From positions 1-64,000 of the forward strand of contig JAPDRN010000041.1 of NCBI GenBank assembly GCA_030247855.1: DNA of 64,000 nucleotides, written 5' to 3'. Made by a program: the position numbers and the translations under genes. The notes under the pieces are model-generated. The model did not search any database and had not been told where the DNA came from. It saw only the letters and a program-made list of their open reading frames with translations. Origin of the DNA: Knufia peltigerae. Its lineage: Eukaryota > Ascomycota > Eurotiomycetes > Chaetothyriales > Trichomeriaceae. Below are positions 45,349 through 55,936 of this stretch, one piece after another (position 1 is the first letter of the stretch; each line of letters opens with the position of its first letter).

Positions 45349-46245
45349 ATGGAATGCAAGGTTGCAATCCCTTTCAGAAAGGACTCGAAGATTCTACCTG
45401 CTCCCTTGCCATGCGAAGATCAGATTCGCGATTGCGTAAACATCATTCACGGGAATGAAACTTTCGCAGATCAGAAGGTGGCTGTGATTGGCCCGTATGC
45501 GATTAAATATGGGAAGTACTTGAGTCAGCTAGAGGGAGAAAATCTCCTTTTCCTCGAGAGATTTGCACCTCATATCCCTGCCCCGAGGCTCTATGCGATG
45601 TGGCGTGGAAACGGTGACAACTCCGATCTTTTTATGGTCATGGACTTCATACCTGGTAAACCACTGAACGAATTATGGTCAACACTAGGAGATTTGGACA
45701 AGACCCAAATTGTCAACATACTGCGAGATATTTTTAAATCACTTCACTCTTTGCCATCACCAGGATTCTTTGGTAGTATCCATCATGGGCCGATCCCCTA
45801 TCATTTATTTTGGGACGCAGATAATGACCCAGCGATTACTGGCCCATTCAACCATGGACGTGAGATGATCCTCGGCCTGGCGAGAAGATCGCGAGCAAAT
45901 TCAGCATCGAATGGAAAGTATTCATACTTGGCGGAATTCTTCGAGAGGCATATAGCCCCAGCGCTTGACGATTATTCACCTACCTTCTGTCATTCAGACG
46001 TGCAGCCAAAGAACATCATTGTCGACATGGCACAAGAAGATACTTTGCAGAGCAAAGCTTTTTCGATAACGATTATTGACTGGGAGATTGCTGGCTGGTA
46101 TCCCAGCTACTGGGAGTATGCCGCTGCATTTTTGAGCTTCCAATGGGACGAAGATGACTGGCCAAACAGGGTAGAGGCCTTCATTCCTGTACGCGCTCCA
46201 GAGGCAGCAATGCTGAGGCTGGTCCATCAAGATCTATGGTTTTGA
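45349..46245 (+). CDS. APH-family phosphotransferase-like protein
   Basis: A single-exon protein of 298 residues with the aminoglycoside-phosphotransferase/choline-kinase fold. The N-lobe has IKYG with the ATP-binding Lys (~65). The hinge reads FMVMDFIPGKPLNELW (~100). The catalytic loop is HSDVQPKN with His215, Asp217 and Asn222, and the metal-binding motif is IIDWEIAG with Asp244. The last residues resemble the usual end of fungal members. All residues needed for phosphotransfer are present, so it is probably active on a small molecule, but the family has very broad substrates and is expanded in Pezizomycotina. A resistance role should not be assumed. Confidence 0.85.
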   Translation: MECKVAIPFRKDSKILPAPLPCEDQIRDCVNIIHGNETFADQKVAVIGPYAIKYGKYLSQLEGENLLFLERFAPHIPAPRLYAMWRGNGDNSDLFMVMDFIPGKPLNELWSTLGDLDKTQIVNILRDIFKSLHSLPSPGFFGSIHHGPIPYHLFWDADNDPAITGPFNHGREMILGLARRSRANSASNGKYSYLAEFFERHIAPALDDYSPTFCHSDVQPKNIIVDMAQEDTLQSKAFSITIIDWEIAGWYPSYWEYAAAFLSFQWDEDDWPNRVEAFIPVRAPEAAMLRLVHQDLWF

Positions 46246-46560
46246 AGCGTTGTGTTTCAGGGATGCAACTCACAGGTAGCACAAGATCCGCCGTCTGACA
46301 CTGCTTCCTTCCCACACCCTAGCTGAGACTCTTGCGAGACAGAACCCTGATTAGCGCGCGACTACTCACATTCTAACCCCTGCCTCAAAGTTCAGGTATG
46401 TCAAGTGCCAGTAAACAAGCGAGAAGTCCTTACTTTCAATGCTCGGCGCTTACTACAATCTATATAGTGGCCACGTCGAAACCGCCGACGCTCATACTGT
46501 TCTCACATTACCTCAATCCTGCACAGAATCTAGTGGTCGCCAGTCAGAGGATGAAAGAAA
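46246..46560. other. Intergenic region
   Basis: About 300 bp. No gene is supported. Confidence 0.35.
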
Positions 46561-47016
46561 ATGCCTTTGGAAGTCTACAAAGTTGCATACAAGCTTGCCC
46601 TGGCCGATCCCGACATTCCAGGACCACGATACCACACCGTCCTCTTCGTTCGAACAAAAACCAATGGCGACGGCATTGTCCATCACGTGACTGGAGACAT
46701 CGTTTCGGGCATGCAGTACCAGTCTAGACCGGCCAAAAGACCCGAAGACTCCCAGACGTTCAATAGCAAAGAGCTCCTTGGTGTGGTGGAGCCAACAGAT
46801 TATCCCGGTGTGTTTGATCAAACGTGCCGGCAGCAGCCTCCACCACCGAGGCAGAAGAGGTTCAATCCGGCCACCCACAGAACAGAGCAGATGAAGCCAG
46901 ACGGATCATTTTACGAACGAGGTGAAATGAGATCTCCAATGGTCAAGTGTACGGAATGGACAGAAAGGCAGGCGATTCCCGCCCTGTTACAAAATGGCAT
47001 AATCAAGCCGCGTTGA
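46561..47016 (+). CDS. Small conserved fungal protein, unknown function
   Basis: A single exon coding for 151 residues starting MPLEVYKVAYKLAL. A compact beta-rich stretch (YHTVLFVRTK, IVHHVTGDIVSGMQYQ) at ~25-58 is followed by a Pro/Gln section with basic residues and a conserved-looking end MVKCTEWTERQAIPALLQNGIIKPR. No signal peptide, membrane span or catalytic motif is present. The CTEW-TERQ ending resembles many short hypothetical proteins of Pezizomycotina that I have seen, but I cannot name the family. Confidence 0.6.
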   Translation: MPLEVYKVAYKLALADPDIPGPRYHTVLFVRTKTNGDGIVHHVTGDIVSGMQYQSRPAKRPEDSQTFNSKELLGVVEPTDYPGVFDQTCRQQPPPPRQKRFNPATHRTEQMKPDGSFYERGEMRSPMVKCTEWTERQAIPALLQNGIIKPR

Positions 47017-47589
47017 AAACGAAGTATCTCAAGGATAGGGCTGTTCGAGAGAGAAATGTGGACTGACTGTCCGCACATTGTTGGATTCATTTTGTCGGAC
47101 GAAGTATGTATCGATGGTCCAGACCCATCATCACCATGGACCTCCCTGTGGACCTCATCGTTACGAATGTGAATTTCCAGGGGGCTTTGTCTGGTGACCA
47201 AAAGTTCCTCAATTTGCGTGATGCTCATGAACATAGCCTAGGACCCTTGAGCAGTTCTTGGGCCGTTACGCGCTCCTCTGTCAACCACGGAAGTATTCTT
47301 TTCAACGAACGGAAGTAACAATCTCAGGTTCTCGTTAGAAATTGTGATGATGGTATATTTTGGATTGATCTCATTTTCGGTTCCAAGGAGAATGTTATTA
47401 GACTTCAGGTCTAAATAAATTAGCTCAGTTCTCTATCTTTAAGATCTCAGACAACGACATATATATATGTACAGAGTAAGTACCGCAATACACTCATGTA
47501 CAGTCTGCCCATTGTGAACACGAAGATGTCCATCAAGTCCATGATGAACCCACACCAGAACAGGTATACTACACCTTGTTCAATCTCTA
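47017..47589. other. Intergenic region
   Basis: About 570 bp between convergent genes. No gene seen. Confidence 0.4.
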
Positions 47590-49516
47590 TCAATTGATAG
47601 GCGCACCTTGGTCTCGGTGCCTCCCAGGCCACTCATAATCCGGCTCAATGGGAATATTCTTTCTCAAATGATTCTTGTACGTCGGAGGGATTCTCCCCAT
47701 CCTCTCCGCCCTCTCAGACACCGAAATACCACTCTCCTCGTTGTGGGCTTTCAACAGATCCTCAATCGCACTTCCCCATTTGACCAGCTGGTCCTCCATC
47801 CACGCCGTGTGCTGCAGCGTCAACGGCAACGGCATCCCATCCGGATCGAGTCCGATTGGGATCGTCATGACGGGGTATCCGGCCTGCGCTGCAATCTGGA
47901 TGCCACCAGCTTTGACATCAAAGAAAAGCAAAGCGTCCAGGGTTTCGTCTCGAGATCCTTGGAGATTCTTGTCAGAGGGGCATTTCAATGCCGCATCAAT
48001 GCCATTCTCGCGACACTGCGTCTGAATATGTTTCAACGCGGCACGATATGTCTCGTCCTTGATGCCTTTTGTCTCGACGCATTTGCGAAACAAGCGTTGA
48101 CCGTCAGGAAAAGCCGGGAGGTCCCCCTCGTGTCCACCTTCGGAACCACGGTTCTCGTCATTGAACCGCACCACATCTTCGAGTGTCTTGATGGGCGTGT
48201 TCTTGAGCTTGCCCAGGTACTCGTTCATGAGGTAGTATGTCTGGACCTTGCTGACTGTGATCTCGGAAATTTCTGGTCGACTTTCACCATATCGTTCCCT
48301 GGTCAAGTCAGACTTTGGCGAAGCAATCTCTACACTGCTGTATCTTACCAATCCCAGATGCCCTCTTCATCCAACCTCTCACCAGCACAGGGCATGTCGA
48401 CCGGTATGATCTCCGCACCTGCCTCCCGGATCAGCTTCAGAACCCTCTCTCCCACGGCCTTTTGCGGGTACGGTGCAACATCCCAGAAGCGTTTCATGGG
48501 AAGACCAAACCTCGCTCCTTTCAATGCGTGTCGATCGACGAGGAAGTTACAGTAGCTCTTGGGTTGTCGTCTCTCGGGGACGACCGAGAACTTATCATCG
48601 GGGTCGGGACCGGCAATCACGTCCAGTGCTCGAGCCGCATCGGCTACGGTTCGTCCATACGGACCAATTGAGTCTTGAGTTTCGGAGATGGGAATGATTC
48701 CGCCACGAGAAGTGAGGCCGACGGTCGGCTTGATGGCAACCACACCGTTCACCATGCCCGGGCTGATGACGCTGCAGTCCGTCTCCGTTCCGAAAGCGAG
48801 CGGCACGATATTCGCCGAGACGGACACTGCACTGCCGGAACTGCTACCGTCTGAGGCTTGTCAGGAGAGAATATGTTTCTCGGGGATGGACCTGGGAAAG
48901 TTCTTACTGGGAGATCGATTCAGAAGATACGGGTTTCGACACTGTCCACCACGAGCCGAGTAACCCAAAGAGTAGATGCTACCTCTCATACCAGCCCATT
49001 CGTCCAGGTTCGTCTTGCCGAGGATAACGGCACCAGCTCGTCTCAGGAGATGAACGATGTGAGCGTCTTTTGGTACAACGCAACCGAGTAACACCCACGA
49101 TCCGCCCGTCGTCTGCATTCGGTCCGCCGTCGCCATATTCTACGTTCAGGTAAGCATTGTCACCTGACAAGTTCATGAACAGGCGTACATCTTTGACCAA
49201 GACCGGGATTCCGTGTAGAGGTCCCCTGATTTTTCCCTTCTCCCTTTCCTCGTCAAGAGCCCTTGCATGACCGAGGGCTTCGGGGTTGGTTTCGATCACG
49301 GCCTCGAGGTATGGATTAATCTTGACATTGTTAGGTGCCTTGATCGTATGACCAGCTGATAAGCGTGTCTGTTACCCTTTGGATCCTGTCCAGACAAAAA
49401 AGGACATATTCAGCTGAGGATAGCGATCCCGAGGTGAAAAGGTGTTGTAGTTCATCGACCGAAATTTCGTAGAGGTTGTGACCATTACAAGATGGCAGAA
49501 GAAATATCTCCGGCAT
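47590..49516 (-). CDS. Amidase-signature family hydrolase
   Basis: Five minus-strand exons: 49516-49376, 49320-49189, 49139-48908, 48850-48349 and 48298-47590; 571 residues. The introns (55, 49, 57, 50 nt) all have GT-AG ends and keep frame. The exon joins rebuild the family motifs: the Lys of HGIPVLVKD, then QTTGGSWVLLG, GKTNLDEWAG, the Ser/Gly-rich SPNGSSSGSAVS (cis-Ser), the nucleophile region FGTETDCSVISP, KPTVGLTSRGG and QDSIGPYGRT. The Ser-cisSer-Lys triad is therefore complete, although Cys stands where Gly usually precedes the nucleophile. The start at 49516 (MPEIFLLP) is chosen because it precedes the conserved helix; ATG 49615 is an alternative. It hydrolyses an amide bond; the substrate is unknown. 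Nearby genes suggest amide or ureide catabolism. Confidence 0.88.
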
Positions 49517-50054
49517 GTCATTTTGAGCTGTTGAGTGTGTCTCCGAGATCATAACAAAGTCATGGCTCTTTGTTCTGCCATGTTCAGCAACGGTATGTTG
49601 TTGTTGAACAGCCATGCCGAGCACCTATTCACGATGAGCGGTGTAACGACTTTTCCAGGCTAGCATCAGCGATGAAGTCCCTTACGGCTGAAGCAGGAAT
49701 GAGTGGTACTTTGTAAAGACAGTAAACATCACACGATGAATTCCTACAGTGATTGAGAAAGGGCCGGATCTTGAACAATATCAATATCATGAACAGTCGT
49801 GGTAACACGGTCGGTGGAGATTACACTCTGAAGATGAGAAAGAGGAGGTGGAATTCTCCGCCTTAAGCGAAGATGAGTATGACAAGTGGCTCGTCCCACT
49901 TATGAGGTGGCATATGTGAACAAGAAGTCCAATGTCTTTGTCGAACGTTCGATATTCGCTGGCCCAATACTCACCTGCTCGGCTCAAGCTACCTGACTCG
50001 GTTTGAAGGCATCATACCATACCACGACAGGATTGCAAACCCAACGCCAGCTCA
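49517..50054. other. Intergenic region
   Basis: About 540 bp between same-strand genes. No supportable gene; it should hold the amidase promoter. Confidence 0.4.
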
Positions 50055-52243
50055 TCACTCCATTGTCTCTGCAATCATCGCGGCCTCTTCCCAGCTTGCT
50101 TGCATCCCCTTGGCATAGATGCGGTCAAGGTAAAAGTACTTCAACAGGACAGATCGGACGTCACTCCAGTCTTGAAGCCGAAGTACCTTGCAGACTTTGG
50201 CGAGATTCATGACAAACCATGGTCTTTCTCTTTGCCCAGCAGAAATGAATGCACCCAACAGCAACACCCAAGCTAGAAGTTCATGGAACGGGCCCCAGAG
50301 GCCCTTTAGGTCGGACGCTTGCAAGGCACTCTTGAGTTGGGTCGTCAAAGTCCGATTCAAGGCCGAGTCGGGCTGCGACATTTGGTAGTTTGTGAACCAG
50401 AAAATCAACAATGCCAGTCGACACGCTTCCTCTTTGTCACTCGCGGGTGCTCGAGGCTCAAATGGGGCCGACAGTACTGCGTATCGAAACTGATAGCTTT
50501 TCGCATTGATGTACTCGACCTCTTCCTCTGCTGGCTGCATTTGTTTTTCGTGATAATATTCTCGATACCGAACGACGTCCGTCATGTCTCTGAAAGCCTG
50601 AGATATTCTCCAGTCGAGAATTGTGTCAACATCTTGCGTCAGAATGCCCGTCCCCATCTGTCTGGTATCATCCGCCAAGGTTCGATTGATGTCTTCCGTC
50701 AGGCTGGGCGGTAGGGAGGCTAAGGCAGATGTAGGTGGTGACGCAGGCAGGGTTCTCGTCATTGCGGCGCACATGTACGAAGTGCTGTGGTGAATATTAG
50801 TCTACCTGTCATTCATACGGACTACTCTTGACTTACGACAATATGAGTTCCGTCGCATGGGGAGGAATCCCGTGGTATCCGCCTCGCCATGCTATCAGTT
50901 TCTGCAGACCACTGACGTGAGCAAAGATCTCCTTCTGGTTGCCCGTGATGACCTGCAGGCACATATTAGTTAAATCGAACAAAAGAAATGTTGAAGCATC
51001 ACCGACTTCGATAGATAACAAACACATCATGGCGAATATTGTGGAAGCCTTGGCCGCCGTCTCCATCGACTTCATCGTCTCGTTGGCAAGTTTGACCGCA
51101 TTCACTTTGTACGACACGAAATCTGGCACGAGTCGATTCTGGAGATCCTCCTCGGTGAACGTGGTCTCCTGCGATCCGCTTCTTAGCTGTCCTAGCCGAG
51201 CACCTCGCTCTGCAGAGGAGATTGCCAACAAAGAATACAACACCAAGGGTTCTTCAGAAGCTTTCTCGAAAGCCCATCGCGTCTGGATGTCGCCTTGTTG
51301 CCGAGTCGGGAAAACTGCTGGTATCATGACATCCGAAACTACCCAGATGGTCAGTATAGTCCTGTTTTCTTGTGATTTTCTACAACTCACAATGTCGCAA
51401 CACTGCGTCCATGGCAGGAGTTATCGCTATCGAGCTCGGACTGAAAGGGTCAAGGACTGAATTCCTCAGAGCTGAGATCGGCGGCCCATGAAGAGGTTGT
51501 CCAACATTTCCAGCGTCGAGCCGCTGAAGAATCTGCGTAAGCATCGATCTGACGCTTGCATTTTCTACCAAAGCACGATCCTCTTCTGGAACTGTGCCCT
51601 GACGACGCTCACTGAGAGCCTGTCTATCATCTCCACGCTGAGCCTCGACTGCTTGCCGCACCTCGGATCCTCGGACATTGCTGTAGTATCGTAGCCTCGA
51701 GATCTGATCTTGGTCGATATCTGATCCGGGCAAAACAGCTGTGGGCAGGCCTGGAGACGATGCGGGCGAAATCGTCGGTGTGAGAGTCGGTATTTGTGGG
51801 CGGCTGGCCTGCTGATGAGGTGTCGAAGTCGGTGAAATCAATGGTGAAGCCCGCCGATGCTCGACAGTCGGATAGGGTTCAATGGGACGCGGTTGAAGCT
51901 GAGGCGCACCGCGATGCCGGCCAACATTGGCAGCGTCGGAACCCCTCTGCTGTCGAGCAGCTTGTCTCCGGCTGCGATAGACACTCTGTTGAATATGTGC
52001 GTTGATCGCACGTTGATCAGAACGTGGTCTTTGCCCGGCCGATGACGAGTCGACAAACAAGAACCGACTTCCTTGGTCAGTCGTGGATGAGGCTCTGGTA
52101 CCATCGCGATTCAATCTTCGATATTTAGGGGCTGAAGATGCGCCGCTCTCACTTTCGTCATCTGGCTCGGCTGATGTACTGCCTCTGTCAAGATCAGTCG
52201 CGATATTTTGTCGAGCTTGACTTGATGGTCGACCTTCAGCCAT
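50055..52243 (-). CDS. Fungal transcription-factor-like protein without Zn2Cys6 cluster (PF11951-type)
   Basis: Three minus-strand exons, 52243-51391, 51338-50837 and 50784-50055, encode 694 residues. Introns of 52 nt each carry GTGAGT and GTAAGT donors. The start is the first ATG in the frame (52243, MAEGRPSS). There is no Cys6 zinc cluster. Instead, residues ~60-100 carry FLFVDSSSAGQRPRSDQRAI and a basic segment SVYRSRRQAARQQ. From ~285 to the end there is a helical domain like the fungal-specific regulator domain (LRHFSDVMIPAVFP; EPLVLYSLLAISSAER; HVSGLQKLIAWRGGYHGIP), as in regulators of the UPC2/Moc3 group. It sits beside a second gene of the same type, transcribed away from it. A regulatory role is inferred; DNA binding is not shown. 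Confidence 0.75.
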
Positions 52244-53125
52244 TCTCAAAGAGGCAAAGGCGCAGCAGATTGTCGAGATAGACCTGAATCGTCACTCGGA
52301 GTCATCACTCGAAAGGCGGGCTCCGCAAGGAAGACCTCGCCTTTTTCGCCCTATTGCTGCACCACGACAGATGCAGGAGAGTGTTGGCAAAACGAAGCTA
52401 TTTCTGCCAGCATGCAAAGGTCGAGATTGCTGCAGTCTCATATCTCCTCCAGGTAGACGAGATGGTCCGTGCACCGATGGTCAATCATCATCCTCCAACA
52501 AGACACTTTGTTGCCCGGTTTTTGAATCTCACCCTGCTGTATCGTTTTGCCGTAGCATGCTCCTTGAATCCGCGAGTCCCAAAATTACCTCGAGTCCAAT
52601 TAAGTCTAGACTGACAATTCTTGCTCAATAAAGGCGCTAGTATGGGGTGTTGGTAAGCACTAGATCCGTTGAAGCCGAGCTCGTACGCACCATGATGCAC
52701 GAGGCATTCAGCTCGTTCTCTCTCACCCAAACAGCTTGAGGTCTACGGCAGTCGGCGGCTGTCGGTATTGGTCGACACTGCATGCCTGTTTGGGAAGGAG
52801 GATGCAGCCAATCTCATCGAACTATGTCGCTGAATTCGGGGTGAGATGCAGGGTCGAAGGAAGAAAATGGGATGACCCATGTAACCCAGCGTGATAGAGC
52901 GTCGTACCCCTGGAAATCGAATGACGGACCTCGTAAACGTTATTGGGATCATGACCAGAGCGATGAGTATGATTTTGGTACGCTGACTCGTCATGATCAT
53001 CTTCATATTCCCAGCGATCTTGCAGGGAGTTCTCTTGTGTCTTGTTACTCCTATTACCCAGCTTACGATCTCTCTTACAACTTTCATTTCGCCTCTCGTC
53101 GAGTAGAGGATTTGTCTTCCACGAT
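52244..53125. other. Shared promoter of two divergent regulators
   Basis: About 880 bp between the start codons of the two regulator-like genes. ORFs inside are short and none gives a missing zinc cluster exon. No gene seen. Confidence 0.4.
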
Positions 53126-54851
53126 ATGAGTGTCGTTCTCATGCCGACCTCTGAGTTGGAGTACGTGCCGAAATATCTCTTCATATCAGATGAGAAACAA
53201 CCAGGGACATATAAAAGTCATGTCATGAAAGAATGTGAGGAGTCCGATCGTTCTGCAGGTCATCCATATTAACATCCACGAGTTTTGCGAAAGCGGAATA
53301 CTATACGACGCCAGAAACAGTTGGCCACGAGATCGCAAAGTCGAGTCCTTCCGTGGCTCCGTCGAGAAGACATGAAACCACAACCACAACCCACTGAAGC
53401 GCCTGCGGAAGACACTAGTGCTTCTCCAGAGTCTTCGTACGTGTCCAGCTCGGCTGTCACGTCACCACAAGCATCTCAATGGACAAATGGAAGTATTGCA
53501 ACGGATGACTTTTCACCAACAGCATTCAGCACATCGTGCTCAACATTCTCACACCATGGCTTGGCCAGGCTATCCACGTTGGAGTCCTTCTCGGATATCT
53601 GCCACGAGCGTTGGGATCTTTTGGACTATTGTAAGTTGGCTTCCTTTCTCTGCGGGACTCATTTTGCTAACTCTCCGTTAGTGTTTAGAAATGTCCTGGG
53701 CCAGGTCTCAGAAACAGGTCATTTCGACAACATCGCATGGCCAGGCTCGATCATGGCTCGTCACATATTGAAGCGCAAATCTCCTTCTCAAGTCCTCCTT
53801 GCGATTTCAAGTCTCTGTCGTGACCATGACGCAGGTCACCAACAGCCCACCTCTGAGACCATCGCACTCATGCTGAGAGGTATATTGCTGCTCAAAGAGC
53901 AACTCCAGAAGTCTGACGGTATCAACGGGGATAGCATTTTAACAATGACCAACCTGTGGACGTATGAAGCCGTGCTAGGTTTCGACATTGTCGATAACAT
54001 GACCACACAGTCAACAAGGGCAAATAGTGCTGCTTCTTTGCAAAGTATTCAAACCCATATCGACGGGCTGCGGCGATCGATCACGCATATGGGTGGCCTA
54101 AATCATCTTCCACCAGAGGCAATGTGGTCCGTGGCATGGTAGGTACACATCGATACTCTTCTGGATCTGAATCTGACTTTGTAGGTGCGTAGGAAGTCTT
54201 CCCGGCTATTGGGCCATCGATACAAGAGTGATTGGTGGCTCGACTTCTGACAAGATTTGCGTGGATCCTGGTTACCATTGCTCTCTGACACGACTGGTGG
54301 ATTTCCTGGCAAGAATTGAGCGACTTGCCTCGTCGGCGGACTTCCAACCTGGCATACTGCAAGAGGCATCTTTCAGCCTAATGAAACACTCTTTTCTGCG
54401 ATTAGTACAGACGGCCACAAATCAAAGGACAGCACTGAAGAGTATGATGAGGTCGACGAGTATGCTCTCAATCTTGCTATTCGCCTTCGATATACTCCTC
54501 GGAGGCAGCAATACAAACGTGCAAACACCCGGAAACCGGCAAAAGGAATTGATGAGGCTTCAGGAGCGACTAGAGCAACATAACATCGACAAGGAAGGCT
54601 CGCCACAAAAGGCCTGGCAGATCTTGATGACAGAGAAAGAGGTGCCACGTGTTCAGCTTCATCCACGAGCTTGGCCGATTGTAGAAATGGTGAATGAGAT
54701 CAAGCATCTGAATGTCTCAACGATAGACTCATTGTCAAAGCTGTTGACAGAGTGGATGTTCCCTCAAGAATGTGGGCTTATCGAGGAGTTTAGGTATGAA
54801 AGATTGATGTTACAGATTCATTTTGAGCTAGACGGCATGATAAATGTATGA
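53126..54851 (+). CDS. Second Zn-cluster-less fungal regulator-like protein
   Basis: Four exons: 53126-53234, 53283-53630, 53682-54138 and 54185-54851; 526 residues. Introns of 48, 51 and 46 nt have GT-AG ends (GTGAGG, GTAAGT, GTAGGT), with TTAAC, CTAAC and CTGAC branches. Joined, the start reads YLFISDEKQPGTYKSHVMKEFLRKRNTIRRQKQ, the same kind of N-terminal strand followed by a basic helix as in the neighbouring regulator. A Ser/Thr-rich linker leads into helices (LDYLFRNVLGQ, AWPGSIMARHILKRKSPSQVLLAISSLCRD, HIDGLRRSITHMGGLNHLP) typical of the fungal-specific regulator domain, ending with a Leu-rich C-terminus. The HMGGL motif is the usual centre of this family. Transcription role is inferred. 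It faces away from the other regulator. Confidence 0.72.
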
Positions 54852-55936
54852 TAGAGAGCGGGATACATACAGAGTGAGCGAGAAAGATGAAAGAAGGTCA
54901 AGATGGAAGAGGCCAAAATAGGAATGTGGTGAACCTTTGACCCGAAATGAGCATCTGGAAATTGTTGTATCAATGATCTAACGTAGTTCCGATTTCTTCG
55001 GCGTTCTGTATGATCAAAAAGCGCATTTTACAAGGTACGAATCCGACTACGAATACGAGTATCGATTCCCGAAGCTTTGTCCATTCTTCTCTACAACACA
55101 ACCATCGGTCGTGTTTACACATCTCACCAGCCAATTCCTAATTCTCGCCAGAGTGGTTCGAGATCTTGAGATGGAACTGAGATCGCCTCTCCGCCTCCAT
55201 CTCTGTCGATGATGTTAACCTCGGATACCACTCCCTCCGCATATCTCCATCCTGACATGTACAGCACTCGTACCGGTTCTGTGGTATATCAGATCACAAT
55301 ATCGAACTGCCGATGAATCCCACTATAATATCCCAAAGTAAATATCCTGTCACATAGCTCTGACAAGTTCTCGGCGTCTTTGGAGAAAGGGAAGCAGGTA
55401 GCAATGCTCACGAAGACGATCACCATCATTGGTGGATTCTCGCCGCAGCCTGGACACTTGTCAGTGGGAACGGCACGAAGATACTTGGCAAAAGGTCTAT
55501 CAAACGAATAACAGATACCTCTGGCTCTGTATTCGGTGTTTTACCATTCGCCAGTAAACGATATGCAATCGCTAATACGAAGCTGGCGCGATGGGACAAT
55601 TCCAAACCAATATATGATACGAGTCTTGCTACCCCGAACTCTCCACAATCCCCGTTCAGTCCCCGCCTAGTACACGGAAACCTGGGAGGATGACAAGCAA
55701 CTTCAAGGTAACTTGTGCAGATCTAAGCAATTAGAACTGCTTGAGATGAGTCTTGATCCATCTCCGTTGATGTCGATCACGGCAGTTGTGCCTATACACT
55801 TGCCGTTTGCTTGCCTCTCAAGAACATTCTTAAGCCTCTTCATTACCCATACTCAGACTACCTCACGAGGAAAGGGTAAGAAAGATACAGAACAGTGCTA
55901 CATACAGTGTCCATTCCGCTGTACCACATCTTCACC
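54852..55936. other. Intergenic region upstream of the transporter
   Basis: About 1.1 kb, no supportable gene. The last 200 bp is the likely transporter promoter and leader. Confidence 0.4.

Noticed and set aside
47608..48555. 315-codon plus-strand frame over the amidase
   Set aside because: It is antisense to amidase exons 4 and 5, crosses their intron, and has no recognisable domain.
52292..52474. Possible upstream Zn2Cys6 exon for the regulator on the minus strand
   Set aside because: The frame has a few Cys residues next to basic ones (CICRG, RKRRGLPCG) but not the six-cysteine spacing.
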